Assembly (NCBI GenBank): GCA_044374195.1
Contig: JBILOY010000022.1
Location: 1-35,615 of the forward strand
DNA length: 35,615 bases
DNA from: CAIKZY01 sp044374195
GTDB lineage: Bacteria > Actinomycetota > Actinomycetes > S36-B12
Direction of reading: 5' to 3'
Under the pieces are notes generated by a model. The model was not told the origin of the DNA, ran no database searches, and saw nothing but the letters and a program-made list of their open reading frames with translations. The position numbers were made by a program, and so were the translations under genes. Positions 9,023 through 18,497 of the stretch are shown here, one piece after another (position 1 is the stretch's first letter; every line of letters starts with the position of its first letter).

Positions 9023-9028
9023 AGCCTA
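9023..9028 (-). promoter_or_regulatory. -10 box TAGGCT of the POP-mscS-SDR-glbO operon, leaderless type
   Basis: On the minus strand TAGGCT is followed by six bases (CAGGTC) and then the ATG at 9016. No ribosome site fits in that space. It would drive all four coupled genes. Confidence 0.6.
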
Positions 9029-9080
9029 CGTGGGGCTCGGGCGGCGGGGACATCCCTTGGCAGCCCTGAATGACAGCGTT

Positions 9081-9086
9081 TACAGT
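9081..9086 (+). promoter_or_regulatory. -10 box TACAGT of malQ, leaderless type
   Basis: TACAGT is followed by GTGGTC and the GTG start at 9093. A plausible -35 box TTGGCA lies at 9057-9062 with an 18-base spacer. The box decides the start: an upstream in-frame ATG at 9030 would lie upstream of the promoter. Confidence 0.65.
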
Positions 9087-9092
9087 GTGGTC

Positions 9093-11243
9093 GTGGATCC
9101 CGCCCTCGAATCCCTCGCTGCCGCCTGCGGCGTCGCTACTTCCTATGTCGACCAGAGCGGGGCTTACGTCGACGTCAGCGAGGACACAGTGCTCGCGGTG
9201 CTTGCCGCCCTGGGCACCGATCTTCGAGAGGCCGCCGATCGCCCGGCTGCCATTGCCGCTGCCGCCGAATCGATGCGCCTTCGCGACTGGCGCCGCATGC
9301 TGCCGCCGATTGACGTGGCTACGCAAGGGACTTCCCGCACGGTGTGGGTGCATGTGCGCGATGGTGCACCCGCCTCGGCTTACGTGATTACCGAGTCAGG
9401 TGAGCGCGTGGAGCTCACGCAGGTCGACAACTGGACAGCGCCGGTTGATGTTGACGGCCTCTTGATTGGTGAGGCTTCTTTCGCCATCCCCGTTGATCTT
9501 GCTCTCGGGTGGCACACGCTGCACGCTGAAAGCGATGACCGTCAGGCGCAAACCTCGCTGGTCATGACTCCCGCGCGACTTGATCCTGATGCGATCGCCG
9601 GCGATCGCCAGTGGGGCTTCGTAGCGCAGGTCTACGCGACGCGCTCGCGCGAATCCTGGGGGATCGGCGATCTCCATGATCTCGCCACGCTTGCGGCGTG
9701 GAGCGGCAGCGAACTCGGAGCCGGGTTCGTACTTATCAATCCGCTGCATGCTGCAACTCCCGTCTCGCCAATCGAGAACTCGCCGTACTTGCCGGTGACC
9801 CGTCGATTCACGAATCCCATTTACCTCCACGTCGAGGATGTTCCCGAGTTCGGCGACCTGAAGAAGAAGCAGCGTGCGCAGATTGAGGAAAGCGCAGCGC
9901 CGCTGAGAGCGATGAACCGCAGCGCAGATCTCCTTGATCGCGATGCTGTCTGGGCTGTCAAGAGTGCGGCACTCGCTGAGGTGTTCGATGCGGGGTTGTC
10001 GAAGCAGCGGCGTGCGGAATTCGAGGCCTACTGCGCAGCGCAAGGAGTCGGCCTGCGCGATTTCGCGACCTGGTGCGCGATGAGCGAGGTATTCGGCAAC
10101 GATCCTTCGACATGGTCTGCTGACTATGCGCGACCTGATTCACCGGAAGTCGCGGCCTTCCGCGCGAAGCACTTAGCCCTCATCGAGTTCCACATGTGGA
10201 TGCAGTGGCAGATGGATCAGCAGCTCGCCGCCACGCAGAAGGCAGCGCGCGATGCGGGTATGGCCATCGGGGTAATGGCCGATCTGGCCGTCGGCGTTCA
10301 TCCGTCAGGCGCCGACTCGTGGGCTTTGCAGGATGTTCTCGCGCGCGGAGTCTCGGTCGGCGCTCCGCCTGACATGTACAACCAGATGGGTCAGGACTGG
10401 TCGCAGCCACCGTGGCGACCTGACGCCCTCGCCGAGGCCGGCTACCTGCCGTATCGCGATCTTCTGCGCACGATCTTGCGTCACGCTGGCGGACTGCGCA
10501 TTGATCATGTTCTCGGTCTCTTCCGACTGTGGTGGGTGCCGTCAGGCATGGGTGCGCGCAACGGCACTTTCGTGCGCTTCGATCACGACGCGATGGTCGG
10601 GATCTTGTGCCTCGAGGCGCAGCGCGCCGGCGCGATCGTCGTCGGCGAGGATCTCGGCACGGTCGAGCCGTGGGTGCGCGACGTGCTCGCTGCCCGCGGC
10701 ATCCTCGGCACAGTCATCTCCTGGTTCGAGCGCACGGACGGCGTCATCACGCCGTTGGATGACTGGCGACGCGACATCTTGGCCAGCGTCACCGTGCACG
10801 ACCTCCCCCCGACCGCGGGATTCCTGCGCGATGAGCACGTGCGCATCCGCGAGACCCTCGGCCTCCTTGCGACTGATCCGGCCGACGAGTATTCGAATGC
10901 CAGGCGCGATCGTGACCAGTGGGCGCAGCTTTTGCGTGACGCGGGGTTCTTGGCGGTCGACGCCGATCTCGATTCCGATGCCGGGCTCGATGCCATGGCC
11001 ATCGCTCTGCATCGTGCAGTGGCATCGACACCGGCCCGACTCATCGGCGTTGGTCTGACTGACGTAGTCGGGGATCGGCGGGCGCAGAACCAGCCAGGCA
11101 CCTACCTGGAGTATCCGAACTGGCGAGTGCCGATGACTGATTCCGCCGGCCGTCCGGTGCTCCTTGAGGACGTCATGGCAGGACCCGAACTCCTTGCCCC
11201 GATGGTCGACGCCGTGCGCCGGATGCATCAGGGGCATGAATAG
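9093..11243 (+). CDS. malQ: 4-alpha-glucanotransferase (amylomaltase, GH77)
   Basis: MalQ moves segments of alpha-1,4-glucan between maltodextrins and releases glucose, in glycogen and maltodextrin turnover. The 716-residue protein is the long actinobacterial form with an N-terminal extra domain (about 1-190). GH77 catalytic residues are visible: nucleophile D471 in LRIDHVLGLFR, acid/base E519 in GEDLG and D570 in HDLPPT. SPYLPVTRRFTNPIYL is the conserved substrate-site segment. I chose GTG at 9093 because the -10 box ends six bases before it; the frame is open from 9030. Its TAG stop forms part of the -10 box of the next gene. Confidence 0.94.
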   Translation: MDPALESLAAACGVATSYVDQSGAYVDVSEDTVLAVLAALGTDLREAADRPAAIAAAAESMRLRDWRRMLPPIDVATQGTSRTVWVHVRDGAPASAYVITESGERVELTQVDNWTAPVDVDGLLIGEASFAIPVDLALGWHTLHAESDDRQAQTSLVMTPARLDPDAIAGDRQWGFVAQVYATRSRESWGIGDLHDLATLAAWSGSELGAGFVLINPLHAATPVSPIENSPYLPVTRRFTNPIYLHVEDVPEFGDLKKKQRAQIEESAAPLRAMNRSADLLDRDAVWAVKSAALAEVFDAGLSKQRRAEFEAYCAAQGVGLRDFATWCAMSEVFGNDPSTWSADYARPDSPEVAAFRAKHLALIEFHMWMQWQMDQQLAATQKAARDAGMAIGVMADLAVGVHPSGADSWALQDVLARGVSVGAPPDMYNQMGQDWSQPPWRPDALAEAGYLPYRDLLRTILRHAGGLRIDHVLGLFRLWWVPSGMGARNGTFVRFDHDAMVGILCLEAQRAGAIVVGEDLGTVEPWVRDVLAARGILGTVISWFERTDGVITPLDDWRRDILASVTVHDLPPTAGFLRDEHVRIRETLGLLATDPADEYSNARRDRDQWAQLLRDAGFLAVDADLDSDAGLDAMAIALHRAVASTPARLIGVGLTDVVGDRRAQNQPGTYLEYPNWRVPMTDSAGRPVLLEDVMAGPELLAPMVDAVRRMHQGHE

Positions 11244-11246
11244 GAT
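11241..11246 (+). promoter_or_regulatory. -10 box TAGGAT inside the malQ stop codon
   Basis: TAGGAT begins with the malQ TAG stop codon (11241-11243) and is followed by GACGCC and the GTG start at 11253. This predicts a separate leaderless transcript for the small membrane protein although it sits only 9 bases after malQ. Confidence 0.55.
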
Positions 11247-11252
11247 GACGCC

Positions 11253-11504
11253 GTGAACGCAGGACAGGCACTCTTACTCTTCGCAGGCATCCCGATCGGC
11301 TTCGCCGTGATCGTGGCTATTGCTGTTTCCGCTCCCAAGTGGATGCGTGGCGATCGTCACTCCGGCCTGCCCGGTGAGCCCACAGCCGAAGGCCCCGTCT
11401 TCATCGCCAGTTCGGGCTCTGCTCCCGATCCGTCGATTATCCCGCGCGAGATTGGCGTGGGTTCATCCTCATTCGTCGGAGGTGGCGCACATGGAAGCTT
11501 CTGA
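11253..11504 (+). CDS. Small single-pass membrane protein, possibly cytochrome oxidase subunit CtaJ-like
   Basis: The 83-residue protein has one clear membrane helix (about 5-27, LLLFAGIPIGFAVIVAIAVSA), then a positively charged APKWMRGDRH stretch and a polar, glycine-rich tail ending GGGAHGSF. This architecture, and its place beside DUF5130, DsbA and pepN genes, resembles the small CtaJ subunit described in actinobacterial aa3-type cytochrome oxidase supercomplexes, but I cannot confirm that by sequence alone. The start is GTG at 11253 with a leaderless-type box. It overlaps the next gene by 14 bases, so the two are probably co-translated. Confidence 0.7.
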   Translation: MNAGQALLLFAGIPIGFAVIVAIAVSAPKWMRGDRHSGLPGEPTAEGPVFIASSGSAPDPSIIPREIGVGSSSFVGGGAHGSF

Positions 11505-11877
11505 TCTGACCCCCAAGCAGCGAGTCGCGATCACGGCCGCCGTCGAGCTCGCTCGTGAGATCTCCGGACGCTGCTTCGCTGTATACGTCGGTCCGCTTGA
11601 CCAAGGTCGTGACTCGGCCATCGCCAAGCATGCTCTGATCCCCGGCGCCCAGACCTCGGTGCTGATCGCTGTTGACCCGGTGGCGCGCACCATCGACATC
11701 GTTACCGGCACTCAGGCCGCGATTGACATTGATGACCGGTCTTGCGAACTGGCGGTCTTGGCGATGCGATCAAATTTCGAAGCCGATGATCTTGTCGGCG
11801 GAATCCGCGCCGGTGCGATGCTGCTCGCCGAGCATGCCCGAGCCCCGCGCGTGCTGCACCTGAACGAGCCTGCCTAA
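11491..11877 (+). CDS. DUF5130-like protein (Rv2468c-like by position)
   Basis: The 128-residue soluble protein starts at ATG 11491, chosen because a GGAGG ribosome site at 11478-11482 precedes it by 8 bases; a longer frame back to 11320 lies inside the previous gene. The middle contains AREISGRCFAVYVGPL and VLIAVDPVARTIDIVTGTQA, a pattern like the TPM/DUF5130 fold of small actinobacterial proteins. The position beside DsbA and pepN matches Rv2468c of M. tuberculosis. No catalytic function is known to me. Confidence 0.72.
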   Translation: MEASDLTPKQRVAITAAVELAREISGRCFAVYVGPLDQGRDSAIAKHALIPGAQTSVLIAVDPVARTIDIVTGTQAAIDIDDRSCELAVLAMRSNFEADDLVGGIRAGAMLLAEHARAPRVLHLNEPA

Positions 11878-11896
11878 GCCTGCTCGCGCTGGCCGC

Positions 11897-12514
11897 CTAC
11901 TCGAATGAGGGGCCGGCCGTGCGGGTGCGCTTGATCTCGTAGAAGCCCGGAGTGCCTGCGACGAGCAATGTGCCGTCCCAGAGCCTGCCGGCGGCATCGC
12001 CGCGAGGAGTCGGGGTGACCACGGGGCCGAAGAAGGCGATCTGCTTGCCATCGGCGCCCGGAACCGCGATCACCGGGGTGCCGACATCCTCGCCGACGAG
12101 TGAGATGCCCTCGGCGTGGCTCGCGCGAAGATCGGCATCGACGGCGTCGGAGTGCGCGAACTCTGCGAGAGCCGCCGGCAGCCCGACCTCGGCAAGCGAC
12201 TCAGCAATCACTGCGTCGAAGTCCTCGCGTTGTCCGAGATGAATGCGAGTTCCCATGGCGGTGTACAGGGGCAGGATCACATCGTCGCCGTGAGCGTTAC
12301 GTGCGGCAATGATCACCCGTACCGGGCCCCAGGCCCGCTTCATCAACTCGACGTACTTCTCCGGGAGTTCGCGTCCGTCGTTGAGCACTGCCAGCGACAT
12401 CACGTGCCAGCGCACGTTCACCTCGCGCACCTGCTCCACCTCGAGCATCCAACGGGAGGTCATCCAGGCCCACGGGCAGGCGGGGTCGAACCAGAAATCT
12501 GCGGTGACGCTCAC
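11897..12514 (-). CDS. DsbA-like thioredoxin-fold protein, Rv2466c-type, with CPWA active site
   Basis: This 205-residue protein is clearly homologous to Rv2466c, a mycothiol-dependent thioredoxin-fold reductase: FWFDPACPWAWMTSRW at 7-22, HVMSLAVLN, RAWGPVRV, LYTAMGTRIH and the cis-proline segment GEDVGTP. The first catalytic cysteine is C13. The second position of the CPWC motif, cysteine in Rv2466c as I recall it, is alanine here (A16), so the enzyme would act as a monothiol. The GTG start at 12514 has a good GAGGAG ribosome site five bases before it. It is divergent from pepN, as its homologue is beside pepN in mycobacteria. Rv2466c is induced by SigH; I found no SigR-type box here. Confidence 0.88.
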   Translation of the reverse strand: MSVTADFWFDPACPWAWMTSRWMLEVEQVREVNVRWHVMSLAVLNDGRELPEKYVELMKRAWGPVRVIIAARNAHGDDVILPLYTAMGTRIHLGQREDFDAVIAESLAEVGLPAALAEFAHSDAVDADLRASHAEGISLVGEDVGTPVIAVPGADGKQIAFFGPVVTPTPRGDAAGRLWDGTLLVAGTPGFYEIKRTRTAGPSFE

Positions 12515-12550
12515 GTGGGCTCCTCGGGTGGCTCCTGTGCATCAGGCGCA

Positions 12551-12574
12551 TAGGGTTAACCCATCCTAAGGAGG
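12551..12574 (+). promoter_or_regulatory. pepN promoter -10 box and ribosome site; overlapping divergent dsbA -10 box
   Basis: TAGGGT at 12551-12556 is the likely pepN -10 box, and AAGGAGG at 12568-12574 lies 7 bases before the GTG at 12582. On the minus strand TAGGAT occupies 12563-12568 and would serve the dsbA-like gene, leaving a leader of about 40 bases. The two promoters therefore overlap within 18 bases. Confidence 0.55.
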
Positions 12575-12581
12575 TCATCGC

Positions 12582-15140
<2,559 letters not shown>

Positions 15141-15150
15141 TCGGTGACCC

Positions 15151-15960
15151 ATGCCTGAGGGCAATGTCATCCATAACCAGGCGCGCCGGCTTTCGCGGGC
15201 GTTTCGGGGCAGGGCGGTAGTGGTCGACAGCCCGCAAGGGCGCTTCGCTGACGGCGCTGCGCGCGTAAGCGGCGCGCAGATACGCAAGATCGAGGCGCAC
15301 GGAAAGCACCTGTACATCGGCTTCGATAACGATCTGTGGATTCATATTCACCTCGGCCTATTCGGCAAGTGGCGGCTGGGTAAGGGTGAGGCGCCCGATC
15401 CCCAGGGCCAATTGCGCCTGCGCCTGCGCGCCGAGGAGTCGTACGCCGAACTCCGCGGACCGACTGTGTGCGAGGTACTGACCCCGCGGGAGAAGAAGGC
15501 ATCGATTGCGAAGATCGGACCCGATCCCATCCGCACCGATGCTGATCCCGAGTTGGCATGGGTGAAGGTGCACAAAAGTGCGCAATCCATTGGCGTACTT
15601 TTGATGGATCAGCGCATCTTCGCGGGCGTCGGAAACATCTATCGGGCCGAGGTGCTTTTTCGGCATGACATCTCACCCTTTCGCCTAGGCACTGAGATTT
15701 CGCGCTATGAGTTCGATGGCATCTGGGCTGATCTCGTTCTGCTCATGACCCAAGGAACCAAGAAGGGTCGCATCGACACCATGCGCCCCGAGCACCTGCC
15801 TGAGGTGATGGGTCGAGATAAGCGCGTCGACCGTCATGGGGGAGAGGTGTATGTGTACCGACGTGCAGGGATGCACTGCTATTTGTGTGAAAGCGAGATT
15901 CGCACCGCCGATATGCAGGGCCGCAATCTGTACTGGTGCCCGCGCTGCCAGACATCGTGA
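15151..15960 (+). CDS. Fpg/Nei family DNA glycosylase (endonuclease VIII-like)
   Basis: The protein excises oxidised bases and nicks the abasic site. The mature N-terminus PEGN gives the catalytic P2 and E3 of the family. The central helix-two-turn-helix region contains GVGNIYRAEVLF, and a C-terminal zinc finger has C243, C246, C263 and C266. At 269 residues it has family length. PEGN instead of PELP points to the Nei rather than the Fpg branch, and its position by pepN and tig matches Nei2 (Rv2464c) of M. tuberculosis. It ends just before a strong terminator. Confidence 0.93.
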   Translation: MPEGNVIHNQARRLSRAFRGRAVVVDSPQGRFADGAARVSGAQIRKIEAHGKHLYIGFDNDLWIHIHLGLFGKWRLGKGEAPDPQGQLRLRLRAEESYAELRGPTVCEVLTPREKKASIAKIGPDPIRTDADPELAWVKVHKSAQSIGVLLMDQRIFAGVGNIYRAEVLFRHDISPFRLGTEISRYEFDGIWADLVLLMTQGTKKGRIDTMRPEHLPEVMGRDKRVDRHGGEVYVYRRAGMHCYLCESEIRTADMQGRNLYWCPRCQTS

Positions 15961-15977
15961 GCTGAGCGCACAACACG

Positions 15978-16002
15978 AAGGCCCCCTCATGGAGGGGGCC
16001 TT
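15978..16002. terminator. Bidirectional terminator between nei and tRNA-Gly
   Basis: AAGGCCCCCTC pairs over all 11 bp with GAGGGGGCCTT around a 3-base ATG loop. It lies between the end of the plus-strand nei gene and the 3' end of the minus-strand tRNA-Gly, so it can end both transcripts. The same 11-bp stem recurs at 24783-24811. Confidence 0.85.
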
Positions 16003-16010
16003 GTCATGTG

Positions 16011-16081
16011 AGCGGGCGACCGGAATCGAACCGGCACCTCCACCTTGGAAGGGTGGGGCACTACCACTATGCAACGCCCGC
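16011..16081 (-). tRNA. tRNA-Gly (anticodon TCC)
   Basis: Read on the minus strand, the 71-base sequence folds as a tRNA. The acceptor stem GCGGGCG pairs with CGCCCGC. The D arm is GCATAGTGGTAGTGC. The anticodon arm CCACC-CTTCCAA-GGTGG places TCC in the loop, and the T arm has the loop TTCGATT. CCA is not encoded. A candidate -10 box TACACT lies at 16107-16112 on the minus strand. Confidence 0.93.
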
Positions 16082-16235
16082 GTGCGGGGCGAACCCCAGC
16101 GCGAAAAGTGTATCGGGCCGCGAGCCAGGGGCCGACGGGCCAATTGGTGTAGGCGATCGATCCTTGGTTAGGCCACCCTTAGTAGGGCTTACCCCCAGGG
16201 AGTCAGTCGATTCGTCGGCAGGGGAGTGCCACCTC

Positions 16236-16241
16236 TAGACT
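16236..16241 (+). promoter_or_regulatory. Candidate -10 box TAGACT of tRNA-Pro
   Basis: TAGACT ends 13 bases before the mature 5' end of tRNA-Pro at 16255. The -35 region is unclear. The 173-base gap 16082-16254 holds only the two divergent tRNA promoters as far as I can see. Confidence 0.4.
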
Positions 16242-16254
16242 CACGTGGCCAGCG

Positions 16255-16327
16255 CGGGGCGTAGCGTAGTGGCTAGCGCGCCTGCTTTGGGAGCAGGAGA
16301 TCGGGAGTTCGAATCTCCCCGCCCCGA
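16255..16327 (+). tRNA. tRNA-Pro (anticodon TGG)
   Basis: The acceptor stem CGGGGCG (16255-16261) pairs with CGCCCCG (16320-16326). The anticodon arm is CCTGC-TTTGGGA-GCAGG with TGG in the loop, and the T loop is TTCGAAT. Length is 73 bases and CCA is not encoded. The trigger factor gene starts 57 bases downstream with no terminator visible in between, so read-through from the tRNA promoter into tig is possible. Confidence 0.94.
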
Positions 16328-16384
16328 CTCCCAGTGCATCGATTCCTCGAGGCGCAACCCATCAACACAGGAGATTGATCTGCA

Positions 16385-17677
16385 GTGAAGAGCGACGTCG
16401 AGACCCTTTCCCCGACCCGGGTCAAGCTCACCGTTGAGGTGCCCTTCGATGAGATGAAGGACAGCCTTGATGCCGCCTACGGTCGCATCGGCAAGCAGGT
16501 CAGCATCCCGGGCTTCCGCAAGGGCAAGGTCCCTGCGCGCATTATCGAGCAGCGCTTCGGTCGCGGTGCGGTGCTCGAGGAAGCCGTCAATGACGCCCTC
16601 CCGAAGGCATACGACGAAGCCGTGCGCGAGCACAAGGTGATTCCGGTCGGCCAGCCGACCGTTGATGTCACCGAGATCGAGGATGGCAAGCACCTCGCCT
16701 TCACTGCTGAGGTCGATGTTCGCCCCGAGTTCGATCTTCCCGAGTTCTCTTCACTGCGCGTCGAGGTCGGCAATGCCGTTCCGAACGATGACGATGTTGC
16801 TACCCAGGTTGACTCGCTGCGCGCTCGCTTCGCGACGCTCAAGGACGTCGAGCGCGCCGCCGCTGATGGCGATGTGCTTCTGGTCGACATCGCCGGTGCC
16901 ACTCCTGAGGGCGATGCCGTCGACGACCTCATCGGCAATGCGCTCTCTTACGAGCTCGGCACCGAGGGCATGCTCCCCGGCTTCGATGAGGCCGTGCGAG
17001 GCGCCAAGACCGGCGATACCCGTTCATTCGAGTTCACCCCGCAAAACGGTGACTGGGTCGGTATTCCGCTGACCGTCAACGTCGAGGTCAAGGGCGTGCG
17101 CGAGCGCGAACTGCCGGCACTCGACGACGACTTCGCCCAGTTGGCCTCGGAGTTCGACACCGTCGCCGAGCTCCAGGACGACGTCAAGACTCGGCTGCTG
17201 CGCCTCAAGCGCCTCGAGCAGGGTGCTGAGGCCCGTAACAAGGTGCATGAGGTGCTCATCGAGTCCCTTGACATCCCGCTGCCCGAAGGCGTCATCGCCG
17301 CCGAGGTCGAGGCGCACTTCGAAGATGGCCACGACAGCGGCGAGGAGCACCGCGCCGAGGTCGAGCAGCAGGCCCGCGAGGCACTCAAGAGCCAGTTCAT
17401 CCTCGACAAGATTGCCGAGCAGGAAGAAGTATCCGTCGGTGAGTCCGAGCTGTCTGCGTGGCTGGTGCAGCAGGCTCCGCGCTACGGCATGGGCCCCGAT
17501 CAGTTCGCCCAGGCGCTCGTCGAGGCCGGCCAGGTTCCGATGGCCATCCAGGACATCCGCCGCGCCAAGGCCCTTGCGGTTGTTCTCGAGTCGGCGACCG
17601 TTGTCGATGCTGACGGCAATGCCGTTGATCTCAAGGCTCTCGATGCCGAACTCAATGGGGCACTCGCTGCCGAGTAG
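16385..17677 (+). CDS. tig: Trigger factor (ribosome-associated chaperone and prolyl isomerase)
   Basis: Trigger factor binds L23 at the ribosome exit tunnel and folds nascent chains. The ribosome-binding signature GFRKGKVP is at 43-50. The FKBP-type isomerase domain follows (about 155-245) and the helical substrate-binding domain covers 250-430. The 430-residue length is normal. The GTG start at 16385 has a CAGGAG ribosome site 10 bases before it. It is followed by a textbook terminator and then clpP1-clpP2-clpX, the conserved bacterial tig-clp order. Confidence 0.96.
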   Translation: MKSDVETLSPTRVKLTVEVPFDEMKDSLDAAYGRIGKQVSIPGFRKGKVPARIIEQRFGRGAVLEEAVNDALPKAYDEAVREHKVIPVGQPTVDVTEIEDGKHLAFTAEVDVRPEFDLPEFSSLRVEVGNAVPNDDDVATQVDSLRARFATLKDVERAAADGDVLLVDIAGATPEGDAVDDLIGNALSYELGTEGMLPGFDEAVRGAKTGDTRSFEFTPQNGDWVGIPLTVNVEVKGVRERELPALDDDFAQLASEFDTVAELQDDVKTRLLRLKRLEQGAEARNKVHEVLIESLDIPLPEGVIAAEVEAHFEDGHDSGEEHRAEVEQQAREALKSQFILDKIAEQEEVSVGESELSAWLVQQAPRYGMGPDQFAQALVEAGQVPMAIQDIRRAKALAVVLESATVVDADGNAVDLKALDAELNGALAAE

Positions 17678-17694
17678 TACTACGTGAATTAGTG

Positions 17695-17726
17695 AAAGGG
17701 GCGGTGGGCAACCACCGCCCCTTTTT
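17695..17726 (+). terminator. Intrinsic terminator of tig
   Basis: A perfect 13-bp stem (AAAGGGGCGGTGG with CCACCGCCCCTTT) closes a GCAA tetraloop and continues into a T-run (17722-17726). It is the only classical U-tract terminator in the window and separates tig from the clp genes. Confidence 0.93.
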
Positions 17727-17752
17727 CATGGCTATTGGGTTTCATGGCTATT
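17724..17752 (+). repeat. Short tandem direct repeat after the tig terminator
   Basis: TTTCATGGCTATT occurs at 17724-17736 and again at 17740-17752, a period of 16 bases. The first copy starts in the terminator T-run. It looks like a small local duplication. Confidence 0.7.
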
Positions 17753-17780
17753 TGGCCTCGGGCGAACACGCACTCTCGCG

Positions 17781-17811
17781 GGAAGTCATTCGGGGTTGTG
17801 CGCGTTAGGGT
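17781..17811 (+). promoter_or_regulatory. Nested clpP1 promoters: TAGGGT box and SigR-like GGAAG-N18-GTT
   Basis: GGAAG at 17781-17785 and GTT at 17804-17806 are separated by 18 bases, one mismatch from the SigR consensus GGAAT-N18-GTT. The housekeeping-type -10 box TAGGGT at 17806-17811 overlaps the GTT. A ribosome site GCAGGAGG lies at 17835-17842. The SigR reading is a hypothesis; the TAGGGT box is the more ordinary interpretation. Confidence 0.45.
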
Positions 17812-17846
17812 CTAGTGACAGTCAACAGGGAAGTGCAGGAGGCACA

Positions 17847-18497
17847 GTGAACGAGATTCACTCGAGCGACATCTACGTTCCGCAGCTGCGAGGTGCCAGC
17901 GGCATGTCCGGTTTTGGCGACATGCTCGATGAGCGACTTCTTCGCGAGCGCATCATCTGGCTCGAGGGTCCGGTGATGGACGAGAACTCCAACCGCATCG
18001 CCAAGCAGCTCCAGGTGCTTGCGGCCGAGGATCCCGAGAAGGACATCACCCTCTACATCAACTCCCCGGGCGGCTCGATCAGCGCCGGCATGGTCGTCTA
18101 CGACACCATGCAGCTCATTCCCAATGAGGTCGCGACTGTCGCCATGGGCCTGGCCGCATCGATGGGCCAGTTCCTGCTCGTCGCAGGTGCACCTGGCAAG
18201 CGCTTCGCAACCCCGAACACGCGCATCATGATGCATCAGCCCTCCGGTGGCCTTGGTGGTACCGCGAGCGACATCAAGATTCAGGCCGAGCAGATGCTCT
18301 TCATCAAGAAGCGCATGGCACTGCTTATCGCCGAGCACTCCGGCCAGACCATCGACCAAATCGAGCGGGACTCTGATCGCGATCGCTGGTTCGATGCTGA
18401 GGAGGCCAAGGAATACGGCCTGATTGACCACGTGTACTCGACTTCGGCTGATGCGCCCAGTGCATCGGCTCGCAAGGGCAAGGGAGAGACCAAGTGA
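17847..18497 (+). CDS. clpP1: ATP-dependent Clp protease proteolytic subunit ClpP1
   Basis: This is one of the two ClpP rings of the actinobacterial ClpP1P2 peptidase. The 216-residue protein has the triad S105 (AASMGQ), H130 (MMHQP) and D179 in exact E. coli spacing. GTG at 17847 is chosen because of the ribosome site five bases upstream; a frame open from 17796 lies in the promoter. The stop overlaps the clpP2 start (TGATG), giving translational coupling and likely equal synthesis of the two rings. A C-terminal polar tail follows the fold (about 200-216). Confidence 0.95.
   Translation: MNEIHSSDIYVPQLRGASGMSGFGDMLDERLLRERIIWLEGPVMDENSNRIAKQLQVLAAEDPEKDITLYINSPGGSISAGMVVYDTMQLIPNEVATVAMGLAASMGQFLLVAGAPGKRFATPNTRIMMHQPSGGLGGTASDIKIQAEQMLFIKKRMALLIAEHSGQTIDQIERDSDRDRWFDAEEAKEYGLIDHVYSTSADAPSASARKGKGETK

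Noticed and set aside
12515..12581. SigR box for the dsbA-like gene, whose homologue Rv2466c is in the SigH regulon
   Set aside because: No GGAAT/GGAAC-N17-19-GTT was found on the minus strand upstream of 12514.
16082..16254. Riboswitch or small RNA between the two tRNAs
   Set aside because: No conserved fold or terminator is visible; the stretch is sufficiently explained by divergent tRNA promoters.
17761..17800. ClgR operator upstream of clpP1
   Set aside because: GCGAACACGCACTCTCGCGG has GCG/CGC pieces but not the palindromic arrangement of the ClgR site as I know it; too weak to call.
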